DNA of 64,000 nt from Ditylenchus dipsaci (Eukaryota > Nematoda > Chromadorea > Rhabditida > Anguinidae). The stretch is taken from the NCBI GenBank assembly GCA_004194705.1, contig SADC01000862.1:177559-241558 (forward strand), written 5' to 3'. Every line of letters starts with the position of its first letter. Position 1 is the stretch's first letter. A program made the position numbers and the translations under genes. Of this stretch, positions 11,002-23,200 are shown one piece after another. Below the pieces are notes generated by a model, which was given only the letters and a program-made list of their open reading frames with translations, did not search any database and was not told where the DNA came from.

Positions 11002-11210
11002 TACCGTATATTCTCTATTAATTCCCCCATGGGGAATTATTTTTCAACCACCGAAAAATCAAAAAAATTCGAGGTCGATTTTGAGATTTTTTGGCAGTCG
11101 ACCAAAATCTGAAAAGTGGAATCAGAAGAGCTTGTGTTAATTAAAAACCACAAAAAACAGATTTGTGAAATCTGTCGGTAGGGTGAGGGATTTTTAGAGA
11201 ATATACGGTA
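11002..11210. mobile_element. CCGTAT...ATACGG MITE, TA-flanked
   Basis: The left end is TACCGTATATTCTCTATTAA and the right end AGAGAATATACGGTA. The interior has AATTCCCCCATGGGGAATTA and an AAATC(T/C)GAAAAGTGGAATC block seen in several members (25.1, 43.1, 46.8 and 54.6 kb). Confidence 0.8.
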
Positions 11211-11579
11211 CTCATGTTTTAAAGGGGTCACCAATTTAGACCAATTAATGGGGCCAATTAATCTTAACATTAACCTTTATTAATGTGAGTGAATTAACAT
11301 TTTTTTGCTTAGTTATTTTACACAAATGAGGTTTGTTCTCGAATAAAAAAGGTTTTTACAATATCAGCAATAACTTGCTGACCAGCCAGCCAGGATTTGT
11401 TAAATTTTGTGAGATGTTAAAAAACGTCAGTCAGTTTTGTATATAGTCCGCAGCGTGACTGGCCTGCATTCATTTATTGTGGTAATAAATGTTTTATAAG
11501 AAACAATTTTAATTTTTTTTATGCAAGGCACACTAGGCTAACAAAAATTAACAATAAATCAAATTTTTCTGCAATAGTT
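11211..11579. other. Short intergenic stretch
   Basis: No coding or repeat signal beyond AT-rich sequence; it separates the convergent 3' ends of the CHH-like gene and the coiled-coil gene. Confidence 0.35.
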
Positions 11580-14500
11580 TCACTTTCGACACACTCCTTC
11601 GTTAACTCTTTCTATATTTCTATTTGAGTCAATTTCTTTGTCCACATCAGTTAGTTTGCTGTTGAGTGGAATCACGGTAGATTTTCTTCTTTGCTTTCGT
11701 GTTCTTCGGTTTAGTTGCTGACGTAGTTTTAACTTTTCCTGCGAACAAAAAAGTTCTAAAATCTTTGATTTTGACCCTAGTTTACATGCCATGTTTTTTT
11801 AGTCGCGCCTGGTGATCAACAGGTTCTGCTTGTCATAGGCCAACCATAAAAGGTGAGCTATGGCAGTTATAAAGCAACGGTGGGTACTACCATATGCTCC
11901 CTTGTTAGAAAAATCCCACTATTTAGAAGGCAAAAAAGGGAAAACGAAGACTAGAAAAAACACCATGTAAACCAGGGCCAACATTTTATTAGTTTTTTGT
12001 ACCTGAAGAGCCAGCTCTAACTTCTCTTTCATCTGTTCATTTCTTTTTTGAATGGCTTCTCTGGTGCTTTGGTATTCAGTCAATCGCTGCCTCACATCTC
12101 CTTGAAATAATTTGTCACTCAGAGCAATAAAAAAACGCAAATTTACCGAAAAGTGCGTCATTCGAAGGCAAAGGGGCTAGTTGGGAAATAGAAAGTGGTG
12201 TAGGACTTCTGCCCTCCGGCTGACTTAGATTAAGTATTTCCTAGAATTCAGATTTGTGCCTTGAAAAGACCATACTGTCAGCTTACTGTCAAATCCTCTC
12301 CTGCCAACTCTTTTTCATCCTTTAGTTGATCTGCTTCCAAGGCCAATAGCTCCTCATCAGTATTTTCAACGAAACTTTCTTCATGCAAAATTTCTAGCTC
12401 TCGTCCAAACTCTTCTTTTACTTTCTTTTCATGAGTTCTAGTCGTTCTTCCCGCAACTGTTTTTGTTTTTTGGAAACCTTAATTTGTTTATTTAGAGCCT
12501 TTTTGTGTTGAAAAAGGTGAAGTTATTATACAATGTTGTTCCATTTGTCCAGATCTTTTAAAATGGTCTCATTAATGACTTTGTCAAACCACTGGATTAG
12601 GGAGGCCACTTTTCTATGTGTGGTTTGATAAACATTTAAAGCCTTTCTGAGACTTGTATTCGATTGAATGTCATTGAACGAGTTGTGTATGGTCTGCTCC
12701 ATTAATGCCATTTCTTCTTCTGTCGCATAAGGAAATTTTACTCGGCCTAGGTAAGTATTTTGAACCCAGTTCAGCTTTCTTCAAATTTACTACCTAAGTA
12801 GACACGACAAGACTGGATATTTTGCCCAGCAGCAATGAACTAAATATACCAATATACCAATGTACAAAACTTTTTTGTTGAAAATTTACATTGTTTCTGG
12901 CTTCTGCAGCTGCAAAATATCTCATTCTAGTGTTGCTAAAAAAGATGTGTTATTCATTAACAGGGCTTTAACTGTTTCTTTTTAATTTGACACTACACGC
13001 GGAGTCTTAGCTACAATTTGGTTTGTGCTTCAAGACATGACAACGTTTATTATTTTAGACATGGCAGATTTTACATAACAGGCGTTTTTTTGGTGTGTCG
13101 TAGCACAGAAAATCGATTTTGAATGAATTTAGTGTTAAAAAAAGATTCTTCTTATTTTTGGATATTTTTAATTTTCAAGATTATTGCAATTAATAGTTAA
13201 GATCAGAATATCTAATGAATTTTTAACTTTGGAACCCCAGCTTTTTTTATTTTCGAAGTTTTAGTCAAAATCTTTTTTTTTTCGCTTCAAATAGCATCAA
13301 GAACTGGATGAAATGGACTTTTCCCTTTGAATTCCTGTTTTTTGACCAAATGTCCTTTTTTCAATTTTGAGATGGCAGCCCTGGTTAAAAATATTTCTCA
13401 AAAAGTGACATTTATTCAAAATTTTATTAAAAAAATTATTGAAATTTCTTTTTCTTTCTGTTTTCAGCAAAAATGATCTATAAAATGATTATTAAAAAAT
13501 ATACTGAAAAATTACGTAGAATCAATGTGCTCTAACTCTTTCCATCTAGTGATACCTGAAATTATTTTTTTAATTTTAAAAATTTTAATTTTGGTTACCG
13601 AAAGCCATTTGGGTGGAAGCGTGCACCAATAGTACTCTTCCATTGGTCCACTTGAACTTAGCTAGTGATATTCTTTGCTGCCATTCCAAAGCATCGTCCA
13701 ACTCTGCCTCTAGCTGGTTTTCTTTTTGGCTAGCATAGTCATTTCCAAAGATGGCCACTAAAACATTTTTTTGAATTTTATTCTTGTTTTTTGAGCTTAC
13801 CTAACATGTCATCTTGTTTTTCATAGAGCTCATTTAGCTGATCACATTGTCGTTTGTATATATCAGCTACTTTGGCTGCCCTTTCATATTGCATTTTAGA
13901 GCCTTTCAACTCTTTTTCAGCCACTTCCTGCTGATTTAGAGCATCGAGATATTCTTGTTGTTCTTTGTCAAAGCGCTCCTTCCAGGTGCCTTGTTGTGTC
14001 AGAAAAGATTTTACTGAAGGTTGCTCTATGTTATCCACGTCTGTTCTTTCTTTTTCTCTAAAATTTTAGTGTTTTGTAAGGGCTAGGTGACATTACTTCA
14101 GTTATTTATTAGATTCTCTTTAATTAGTTCTATGTTTAGAGAAATTATCGGTACTGATAGCAAACATTTCATTTCTGTTCCTGAACCGCATAAATTGATT
14201 TTGAAAACAAATGTGAAAGAAATGAGAAAGAGTACAGTCAACTTTTGCTAAACTGGCACCCCCTCAATTTCGTTCTAGCCTAAGGTCCGACACTTTTTTT
14301 ACCTCAATTTTTAAAGCTTTTCGTCAGTTGTCTTCGGCCAGTCTAGGTTTTAGATTACGCAGATCATTTTTTATAATTTCATCAGTTTGGAAGAATCAAG
14401 GGTACTTGATAAATCGGCACCCCTTTTCCGAAAACCCCTTTTTCAAAAGCCCTTTTTTGAAAAAGGGGTGCTGGCTTATCGATTACCCATAGTTCTTTGA

Positions 14501-15006
14501 AACTGATGACATTATGAAAAACGATCAGCGGAATCTAAATACTTGCAAAATTTCGAACTAGACTGGCCGAACACAGCTGGCAAAAGGCTTCAAAAACTGA
14601 AGTGAAAAGTGTAAGATTCTAGGATGGAACGAACTTGAGGAGGGCGTGGGGGGGGGGGGGGGGTGCTAGTTTAACGAAAGTTGACTGTAGAGTATTTGCT
14701 ACCAAGTTCGAGTATTATAAACAAAAGTTACGTTTGCTTTTTGAGTTCCTTGAAAGTAGCCTCCAGCTGGTCTACTGTCTTCTTTAAATCATCAGCAAAT
14801 ACCATTTTGGACTCATACTTTTTGAGCACATTAGTTTGTTCCAACTTGTAAATCGACTTTTCCAAACTAATGTACTCCTGCACCACTGCTTCAGTCAACT
14901 CTATTCTCTCAATATTCTTCCTAACTTTTGTCTTTTGCTGGGCAGGGTCATCAGGTTTTTTATTATCTACATTCTTTTTGCCATTTAATGAGTGGAAAAA
15001 CTCCAC
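11580..15006 (-). CDS. Conserved-looking coiled-coil protein, seven exons, 5' end missing
   Basis: Minus-strand exons 15006-14732, 14057-13801, 13757-13599, 12746-12531, 12477-12287, 12176-12003 and 11738-11580 (stop) join in phase with GT..AG introns. The first listed exon begins at an acceptor (ATTTTAG before GTG), so earlier exons lie upstream. The visible ~440 aa are mostly charged helix with heptad-like segments (LKKTVDQLEATFKELKK; KERFDKEQQEYLDALNQQE; REAIQKRNEQMKEKLELALQ). A less repetitive centre reads NQLEAELDDALEWQQRISLA, then KWTNGRVLLVHASTQMAFG, then KFPYATEEEMALMEQ, and looks family-specific. I do not recognise the family; a cytoskeletal or ciliary role is possible but unsupported. 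One frame break in the fifth exon (A run near 12426-12429) would be removed by a single extra A. The second intron region holds a MITE (14233-14689). Confidence 0.65.
14233..14689. mobile_element. pogo-like MITE in an intron of the coiled-coil gene
   Basis: Ends TACAGTCAACTTTTGCTAAA and TTTAACGAAAGTTGACTGTA flank TGGCACCCC / GGGGTGC sub-termini and an internal hairpin around 14400-14490. It shares the GGTCCGACACTTTTTT block with elements at 16944 and 31619. A run of about 19 G lies near 14650. Confidence 0.75.
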
Positions 15007-16298
15007 CTAAAATTTTTTTATAAAAAGAAGATATATTTCACATACAGCTAATATTCTTTAAATATATCTATCAAAGCTATGAAAAAATTCAAAATTTACA
15101 CTTTTTTCTCGCATTGTTGTAGCGCATGCTCCCATTTCAAATATTAGTCACATTTGTAATAATGTCAAATATTTTATCACAAAATAATAGGAAAAAACAA
15201 GTACTATACGATTTTTTGGGTTGCACAAGAGAAAATATCTTAAAATTTTAAAAAAGCTATTGTTTTGCTGTGTTGCTTGGTCGTTAAGGCGTGCTTTTTT
15301 GTTTATTATATATTGCTGTTTACACTAAAAGAGTATTTAAATACAGACAGAAATGTAATAAATCTTCTACTCTCAGTTGATGCTTATTATTTATTTTAGC
15401 GATTCATGACAATAATTTAAGAAATAATATTCTATAAAAATAGTATCAATCTAATCAAAAATATGATTTTCACCAAGTAATACAACAGCTGTGAAAAAAT
15501 TTTTTGACTATAAGAAATACACACAGAGATGTAATTTGAGAACCTCCAACAGGGGGTGTCAAACACGTCAAAATGCTAAATCGGCAATTTTGATGTCAAG
15601 ACAAAAAATTCGAAAATTACTGTATTGGGGACAACTTGTTAACTTCAAATATCTCCAAGATTTCGTTCAAACATTTTTTGGCTGGCTTTAATATAGCATT
15701 TGTCTTCAGGTTATGGTGTCCTTAGTTTTTTTATAAATTAACCTAGCGGTTTTACAGAAATTTCGTGTTTTTACTAAAATAATGGACCCCATATCTCTAA
15801 CAAGGTTTAATTTCGAAAAATAAAATCTTTGCGAGTTTCTTGACTAGACTGACCAAATACAATTGAAATAAAGACCAAAATTATTATTGAAAAGGTGAAA
15901 AAGTAGTCAGGCCATAGGCGGGAACGAACTTTTTGGTCGTTTGAAAAAAAAGCAGAAAAAAAGGTCAAAGGCAGAACGTGTAAACTTCGAGTCGGTCTCA
16001 AGATTTCAAATGCCTAACCGAAATTTTGAAAGTGGAATCAGTAATGCTTCTAGGAATTTTCAGTATGAATCGAGATATCTAGGTCTTTAAAGTCGAGAGT
16101 AAGTGGACCTATTATGGCATGTTATATTCCTATTATTAAGAATACGGTTAATAATTTTCCAAAGACCAACTGAAAAACTTGTTTAAGAATGTATTGGTGG
16201 AAAAAATGATTGAAAAAATAATGCCAGATAACGCAAGAAAACCGGAAAATGTGTTTACGTAGAAGTATGGAATTAGTTAGCAAATAATAAAGAAGAGT
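15007..16298. other. AT-rich DNA, no gene assigned
   Basis: The missing 5' exons of the coiled-coil gene may lie here or further right, but no frame in phase with a plausible donor could be chosen. The frames at 15491-15691 and 15807-16001 are not convincing. Confidence 0.35.
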
Positions 16299-16690
16299 TC
16301 AACTTGATGTGATGGAAGGTGAAAAATGGGCAACTAAAACTGGAATAGCTGTGCGCCTAGGGCGTCTTTTGTGCCTTGTCGCACACAAAGGTGGCAGCCA
16401 ATAGTCTTTGGTCATCCAAATGATCCACATTATCCACACAAACAATAGAGCCCAGCCACCTGATAAAACAACTTTCAACATAAAAAACAATATAGTTGAT
16501 AAATGAAACGTCATCACCTCGCCGAATTTTTTCATCTGCTTGGTAAATAAATGTCTGATTGGCTTCTTCTGTAATTGTCAATTTTGCACTACTGTTAAAA
16601 ATATTGACTGCGGATTCATTGGTCTCAGAAAATATGTGGTGAGTAAAGTTGTGAAAGCGATGAATTTTGATAAATGTATGTCACTGAAAT
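16299..16690 (-). CDS. 3' part of a probable glycosylated membrane or secreted protein
   Basis: A minus-strand frame from about 16690 encodes a stretch with four N-glycosylation sequons in under 50 residues (NFT, NES, NSS, NQT) ending TFIYQADEKIRR. Two readings follow. Splicing a 58-bp intron (16517-16460) leads into a hydrophobic segment (WALLFVWIMWIIWM), then a basic tail with RHKRRPRR, giving a type I single-pass protein. Reading straight through gives a Cys-containing sequence (GSIVCVDNVDHLDD) ending at 16357. Sequons support an extracellular domain either way. The 5' exons are not identified and the family is not recognised. Confidence 0.4.
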
Positions 16691-16943
16691 ACTGCGTCTT
16701 TAAAGACTTGTTTTGCTCAATTAAAAGTTAGGGGATCAAACTGCAGCTGTGAATTTAAATAAAAAAACCAAAAAATCGAACAATTTTCAGGTAGATTTTG
16801 AGGTTTCTGGGCGCGTAACTAAAATCTAAAAAGTGGAAATTGGTAAAATGGCGGTAACTCATAAAAACGCAAAAAAAAATTCAGGCTGAGATATGGAGTC
16901 TGCATGGTGAGCGAATATCAGAGGGTTGCGATTAATAGAGCAT

Positions 16944-17370
16944 ACAGTCAAACCTCGATAAACGGGCATCCCTAAAAGTTTGTTCCCCACCTGGGTCTGA
17001 CACTGTTTTTAGCCCGATTTTTTAAATTGTTCGCCAGTTCTTTTTTGACAGTCCGGTCCCAAATATCGCAAGGATTCCGATTTCGCCGATGGTTTTCAAA
17101 ATCCAATAACTTTTTTCTCTAAAAAAGAAAAACCTCGATAAACGGGCACCCATTTCAGGAATAGGGTGCCCGTTTATCAAGGTTTTGCATTTTTAGAGTA
17201 AAAAGCTTTCGCATTCTGAAAAACTATCGGTAAAATCGGAATCCTTGCCATGTTTGGGACCGGACTGTGATAACAGAATTTAAAAAAATTTGAAAATCGA
17301 GCTAAAAAAAGTGTCGGAGCCAGCTGGGAACGAACTTTTGGGGGTGTCCGTTTATCGAGATTGGACCGTA
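16944..17370. mobile_element. pogo-like MITE with GGGCACCC sub-termini
   Basis: Ends TACAGTCAAACCTCGATAA and TTTATCGAGATTGGACCGTA. An internal pair AACCTCGATAAACGGGCACC / GGGTGCCCGTTTATCAAGGT repeats the end sequence, so the element is either two nested copies or has doubled ends. Confidence 0.75.
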
Positions 17371-18376
17371 TACGGTAATTGCATGAAGTGTATTTTGCAT
17401 ACCTCATATATTTTTTATTATTTTGTCAAGGCAGAGCGTTGATTAAATGGACTTAAAATAAAGTTGAGACCAAAAAGATCATTTCCGGAAGTCGTATATA
17501 TCTTTTGACGTGAAACTAGTGATATTAAGCTTTGAACTTTCAAAGAAAAGCAGCTTTTAAAAGAAAATTTGGTCCCTAGTATCAAATCCGGTCTAAGTTT
17601 TGCCCTGTGCTTTGGTGTAGGCAGGCCAGCATAGGTTTGGACGGAATCTAACAACTATTTCGTAGTTTGTACTCCTTAAATACGTTCTTTTGCCTGGGCT
17701 GCGCATTAGAAAATGAAAAAATAAAATAAAAGGATAAAAATTGGACTTAGATCTACTGTATAACTTTGATTCACTGTATGACGCTACTGCTGTATACAAA
17801 TAAGGTTGAAAAGGGCCCATATATTCAGGTCCGACTGTATAATTCAGTACTTAGACAATAAAAACTATTTTTGAGATTTTAAGAATTTTTCAAACTAAAA
17901 TTTAAAAAGAAGAAAAAATGATCGGTCTACTCTATTTACTTCCCAGAGGATTTGCATTGATGAGAAAAGAGAAGAAAAAGAGTATTTGTTTTTTTTTCAA
18001 ATAGCTCAATGCCCTTCTTCATTGACTTTTAATGGCAGCTTCTGAAATTTCAAAATATAAATGCTTGAAAAAATATTGGCGGTAAAAGTAATAAGACCAA
18101 AAAAGAGGAAAGAATAGTTTGACTTTTTAGGTTAGTGAAATTTGAGCTTCACTGTGTTACTTATTTGTTCGACACACAAAAAACTAAAATTACTTTATAT
18201 TAATTGCAAATTTCGGCTATTACAGGCTTCGCTAACTTTCGCGTACAATTTTTACCTAGTTAAAATAAAATTATTAATTAACAAAAGAGTATATATATAA
18301 ATAAGCATATATATATTCAATAATTTGGAAATATTTTAAAAATAGGTCTTTATGTCAAGTCAAAAAGACAGCAAGG
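17371..18376. other. Intergenic; traces of degenerate MITE sequence
   Basis: The 17418-17830 interval ends in TCAGGTCCGACTGTATAA-like sequence and probably holds an old pogo-like copy without a clear left end. No gene is seen. Confidence 0.35.
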
Positions 18377-19072
18377 GAGACACCCTGACTGTTTTTTTCT
18401 GCATGTTCTTGTAGAGCGTACATATTTCTGACAAATCTCGGTCTCCTAAAAATGTGGTACAGGGGTCACTCAAAGTTCTAAAACCCCTCGATACATATAC
18501 GGTCGAACCTCTATATAACATAATTCAAGGGACCGCCAAAAATTTATGCTATATAGTGGTTATGTTATATAAATTAGCCATCCCGAAAATAAAATCAACC
18601 ATCGAAAACAATAGATTCGAAAGAAAATGGTAATTTTTGATTCCTCACCACCTTAATGTAAACAAATTTCTTATATAGACTGAATAAATCTGATTTTTAG
18701 AGAAATTAACTGATTTTTTCAGAAATTTATAGATTTATGTTATATAGAGGAGCGTTTATTCGGCAAGAGCCAGAAAAAAAATTATGTTATAGGGAGTTTT
18801 ATGTTATATAGAGGTCGACTTTGGCTTTATTTCAATCAAACCAACCAAACTGATTTCTGAGTTATGCTATATAGAGTTTTATGTTATAGAGAGGTTCGAC
18901 TGTATCATGGTTTTTTATAGAGATCTTCTGGACATGGGTCATTCCTAAAATTTTTATTAGCTTTCAAAGGTGGAGAGCCAAACTTACATGGGATTTGGGC
19001 ACGCTCTACAAGGATATGTGCATTAAAAATTCATCGAAAAAAGGCCAGGTCACAGTCACGGTCCCTCTTGTG
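18377..19072. mobile_element. MITE of the TTCTTGTAGAGCGT group interrupted by a pogo-like element
   Basis: The outer element runs from GACACCCTGACTG...TTCTTGTAGAGCGTA to ACGCTCTACAAGGATATG...GTCACAGTCACGGTCCCT. It is split by the TA-flanked insertion at 18498-18904. With the insertion taken out, its length matches the copy at 9833-10138. Confidence 0.7.
18498..18904. mobile_element. pogo-like MITE nested in the previous element
   Basis: Ends TACGGTCGAACCTCTATATA and TAGAGAGGTTCGACTGTA; the sub-terminal word TTATGTTATATAGAG is repeated at least four times towards the right end. Confidence 0.75.
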
Positions 19073-20266
19073 TGCACAAGTATTTTTTGATATTGATTAT
19101 TGGTTTTATTGTTTATTTTTTTAAATTTTTTCGAAAGCTCTTTAATGTACATTACTTTTCAACCCGACGATGTAGTAAAAATTTTCTTTATTTAACTGCC
19201 ATAGTAAATTAATAGAAATTGGTACAAAAAACAGAAGCAACAAATACAAATATATTTTTAAAGAAAACAACAGACAGGCTATTAATACAATTTTAAAAAT
19301 ATTGTTGCAAATTAAAAAAAAACAACAAAATTTACATCAACTCACTTTTAACATTTTCACCGTAAAAATACATCTCACTCAAAATAAATATGTTTTTAAA
19401 GCACCGGTTGGAAGTTAAAGAAAATACAGAAATAATTAAAAGTGTTTTAGTTGAGTTACAATAACCTGGTAACTCTAAAATATTCTAATTCAACTTATCG
19501 CGACACTTTTTATCCCACTTTTGAATTTTTGTACAATTTTTCTTTGAAGATTTTGTCACTGGAGAATACAAAAACAAAACTATCAAAAGAAATCTGAAAC
19601 AAAAGCAGATTCGGACAGTGAGGGAACAAAATTATGTAGGTGCCTTGTTATTGAAACTGAACTGTAACCATGAAAAAAGACTGGTCAAAAAACGCCTAGG
19701 AGTTATGACCAATAGTCAATATAATTGATTTATCATGTTTTGCTTTTTTTCAAAAATAGTGGCTCCGGATTTTTCCAGACTTTTTTTGAACATTTGGACC
19801 CAAAATTTTTTCAATAGAAGATCTGGCCCTATCGCTCAATGGAGGCGGGTGACTGCTTTGCCTGGGTCCCCCCCCCCTCTTTTTTAATTTTTCATGTGTT
19901 GGCTCGATTTAAATTTTATGTTTTCGGCTTTAGGCTTAGGCAAGGGTAAGCCAGCGTATGTTAGAACGGACTTAAACATATCTTAGACTGTTTGAGTCCG
20001 TCCTAATATAGCTGGCCTAGCCCTGTTTTAGCCTAAGGCAAAAAATAGCAAAAATCAACAACAGGGGGACTAAGACAACCTTCCCCAATGAGAGAAAGAA
20101 CCGAAGATCTTTTTTGTGCCAGGTCATGGCTATGAAAATATTGGATGGTATTATGTGTTTTCAAATTTTCTTGAAATAAAATAAAAAATTTTCAGGATAT
20201 AAATCGAAAGTAAAAAAACAATTTTTGACCAGCCCTGTATTATTATTCAAAAATAATAAAAAATAA
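19073..20266. other. Intergenic AT-rich DNA
   Basis: Around 19930-20040 the paired words AAGGGTAAGCCAGCGTATGT and ATATAGCTGGCCTAGCCC with CTAAGGC form a loose inverted repeat, and GGGGGACTAAG resembles a recurring GCCTTGGTCCCC element. No gene is seen. Confidence 0.35.
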
Positions 20267-23200
20267 TTAATTGTTCCGTGACAAATGCCTTAAAACTCGT
20301 TGACTCCGTTTTTCTGCTTTAGTTGCATGTGTTTGATCTTCTCTATTGTTGTCCTCCATTGTGCTTGGAGCTGCGGAAGCAGGCAAACTGTCTACTTGTG
20401 TTAGATGGGACAATGAATTAGAAGACTGAGTATTTTCCTCTGCCGGAGACGGAGTGGTTGAAACATCTTGTTCGTCTTGCCACTCTTCCAGCAGCTCGTC
20501 CAGCAGCTCAAATTGAGTCGGAGTAAATGATTTAGAGGTGTCTTTCATCAATTTTTGGCAACTGGCATACTCCTCATATGCATCCTGAAAACAAAAAAAA
20601 ATTCATTTTTTTCAAAATTTTTTTTGTCTAATGTACTTTTTTTATAGACACTCAAATTTTTTTCAGATAAAAAATTTGATAAAGCAGTTAAGCGTAAACA
20701 AAAATGGGTATTTATATTTATCTTGTTTACGAAAAATGAAGCTTACTGTTTCCTGTTTATTTTTTTAAAAGCATCCAAAAATAATTTTGTGTTATAATGC
20801 CAAACATTTGAATAAAAAATGGATATTTTAATTGGACATTTTCAAAATTTCTTGACTAATTTATCTTTTTTTATGAAAAAACTATTGTTTGATATTTTAA
20901 AAACAGAAGATCATGCACCCATTTTTGGTTTGTCGCCATTTAAACACAATTGTGTTGTTGGTCTCTGACGAATGAGCTCATTCATGAAATCATTTCATCG
21001 CTATCAAAAATAGGAGCTTAATTAGCTTCTTCTTGTAAGCAAGTATAAACTTAGATTTATAAGTCTTTATACGTAACCAACCAAAAGACATAAATAAATT
21101 TTTGTTTAAGGCTTTTTCTTGGATAGTATACTCAAAAAAGCTCAAAGTCCTGTTTTAGATATACTGATATTTGAGACTTTGTAATCATGCGAAAAAGTTG
21201 TGTTCAGGAAATTTATTTAGTGTCATTTTTTGGAAGGACAATAAAAAAATTAGACGCTACTGGCTTATACCCCCCCCCAAAAAAGCTACTTTCTTATACC
21301 CCCCCCCAAAAATCGACCTACTGTCATATACCCCCCCCCCCAAAAACCCACTTTTTTAGGAGTGTCTAAAAACCATTTTTATGCAATAATTTTGCCATGA
21401 AGGGACCAGAAAAGCAGTTTAAAAGGGATTATGGGCTGTATTGGGAGGGAAGGGAATAATACAGGGGCCACTTTTTTTTAGTTGCTTTACCATGTTTTTC
21501 AACTGGGCCGTGGCAAAAAAAGACTCTATATGCATTTTATGATCAAGTGTACTTCTCGGAATCATGTCTAAGGTAAGTGCGTGCGCGCACTTACCTTAGA
21601 CTCTCAAGCCCCCACTCTCAAGCCCCCTGCGCCCCTTCGGGGGCGCAGGGGCTTGGGGCTTGGAGTTGAGATGCGCACACCCACATACCTTAGACACAAA
21701 TCACTCGAAAGCGACTCTGGATGCATGAAAAAACATGCATCCCAGAGTTATTTATGCGGTAGGCCCCAGTATTCAAAACTATGTTCAACATCTTTGATTT
21801 TGCGACCGAAAAGGGTTTACCCCTCATCAGGCCTGGGGCTACGAGCCAGAGGCTCAGCCGTCCAAAATTTACACGACAACCATCGAGATCCACCCGGCTG
21901 ATCGGTCCGATCATTTCGAGTGCTTATACTTTTACGTGCACCACAAGTGGCTGGGTTTGAAAGTGACTTCAACGCTAAGAGAATTAATACTCTTTGGTAC
22001 TTATAGGCACTATAGAAGTGGCCCCTGTTTTGTCCCTTCCCCTCCCAATACAGCCCTTGAACCCTATTTTAATTGCTTTTCTGGACCTTTTATGGCGAAA
22101 TTATTGCTTAAAAATATGTTTTGACCACTCCCAAAAATCTTGATTTTTGGGGGGGGGGGGGTATAAGCCAGTAGGTCCGAGGATTGGGGGGGGGTATTAG
22201 AAAGTAGCTGTTTTTGGGGGGGGGGGTATAAGCCAGTAGCGCCAAAAATTATAATCTGACCAAGTTTTTTTCTTTAATATCATTTAAAAAGACTTAATAA
22301 TTGCCAAGAACTTGTAATCGAATAACCACCCCCGAGATTAATTCTTGGTATTCCATGTATTTTGTTATTTAATAAAAAACTAAAGCGGTGTAATTAGGTT
22401 TTTTAAATCAAAAAAGTAAATTTTTAATCCACTTTTTTAATTAAAGAAATTTTTCGGATTAGTCTGTTTGATTGATCTTAGAATAAGTTTTTTTATTTAA
22501 TTCATTTACTCCCACACTTTAAATTTAATTGATGTCCAAAGTTTGCTAAGTAAGTAATTTAATTTTTTTTACAAAACTGAAGATTTAGGTAGAAAACATC
22601 GAATGTGCTGGATCATACGATAATACTATTCTACATTTTGTAAGAAAATTTCTAATTAAAAGTAAAAATTTCATAGTTTTGACAAAACTTGACACTTGAA
22701 AACTCAAAAATTTGTGCCTCTGGGGTTTTTCTAAAAAAATTTTGCGGTTCAAAATAACAGCAAGCTTATTGAAGTTTATGCTTTGAAATATGATTCTTTT
22801 TGTTTTACTTCCTATTTTGGCATGAAAATGTGTGCACAACTTGTGGCCTAGCCTTACCCCTGAATATTCTCTGTAAATAGCTGAACAAACAAAAAACACA
22901 TCACCGTGTTCTGGGCTTGTTGAAAGTATTCCAAATATTCATGTATTCAGCTTTGTGAGGGGGACATCTTTTTGAAAATGGCATGATGAACATTTATGTT
23001 TCGAATTATGTATAATCATTTCAGTTAAAAACAGTTAGATGTCACAAGGGAAGCTCGCGATTTTGTTTTTCACTCATAAATTGGAGTTTAGTTTCATTGA
23101 ATAGCCAGTATGCGACTTTCAATCAAATTCGTTGAGATCTCGTGCACATAAGTGTTACATATAGTTCAAATTACGACTATTTATATTAGTCCTACACTTG

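Noticed and set aside
12526..12711. Separate 61-aa and similar small genes at 11.6-15 kb
   Set aside because: Their ends are splice sites in compatible phase; they are exons of one gene.
13144..13560. Coding sequence between exons of the coiled-coil gene
   Set aside because: Only AT-rich intron with a loose inverted repeat; no open frame of substance.
21171..21369. Overlapping Pro-rich frames
   Set aside because: Produced by the C runs of the fold-back element.
22858..22880. 23-nt microexon in the 20-24 kb gene
   Set aside because: Has an acceptor and donor, but its length breaks phase with the next exon, whereas direct joining fits.
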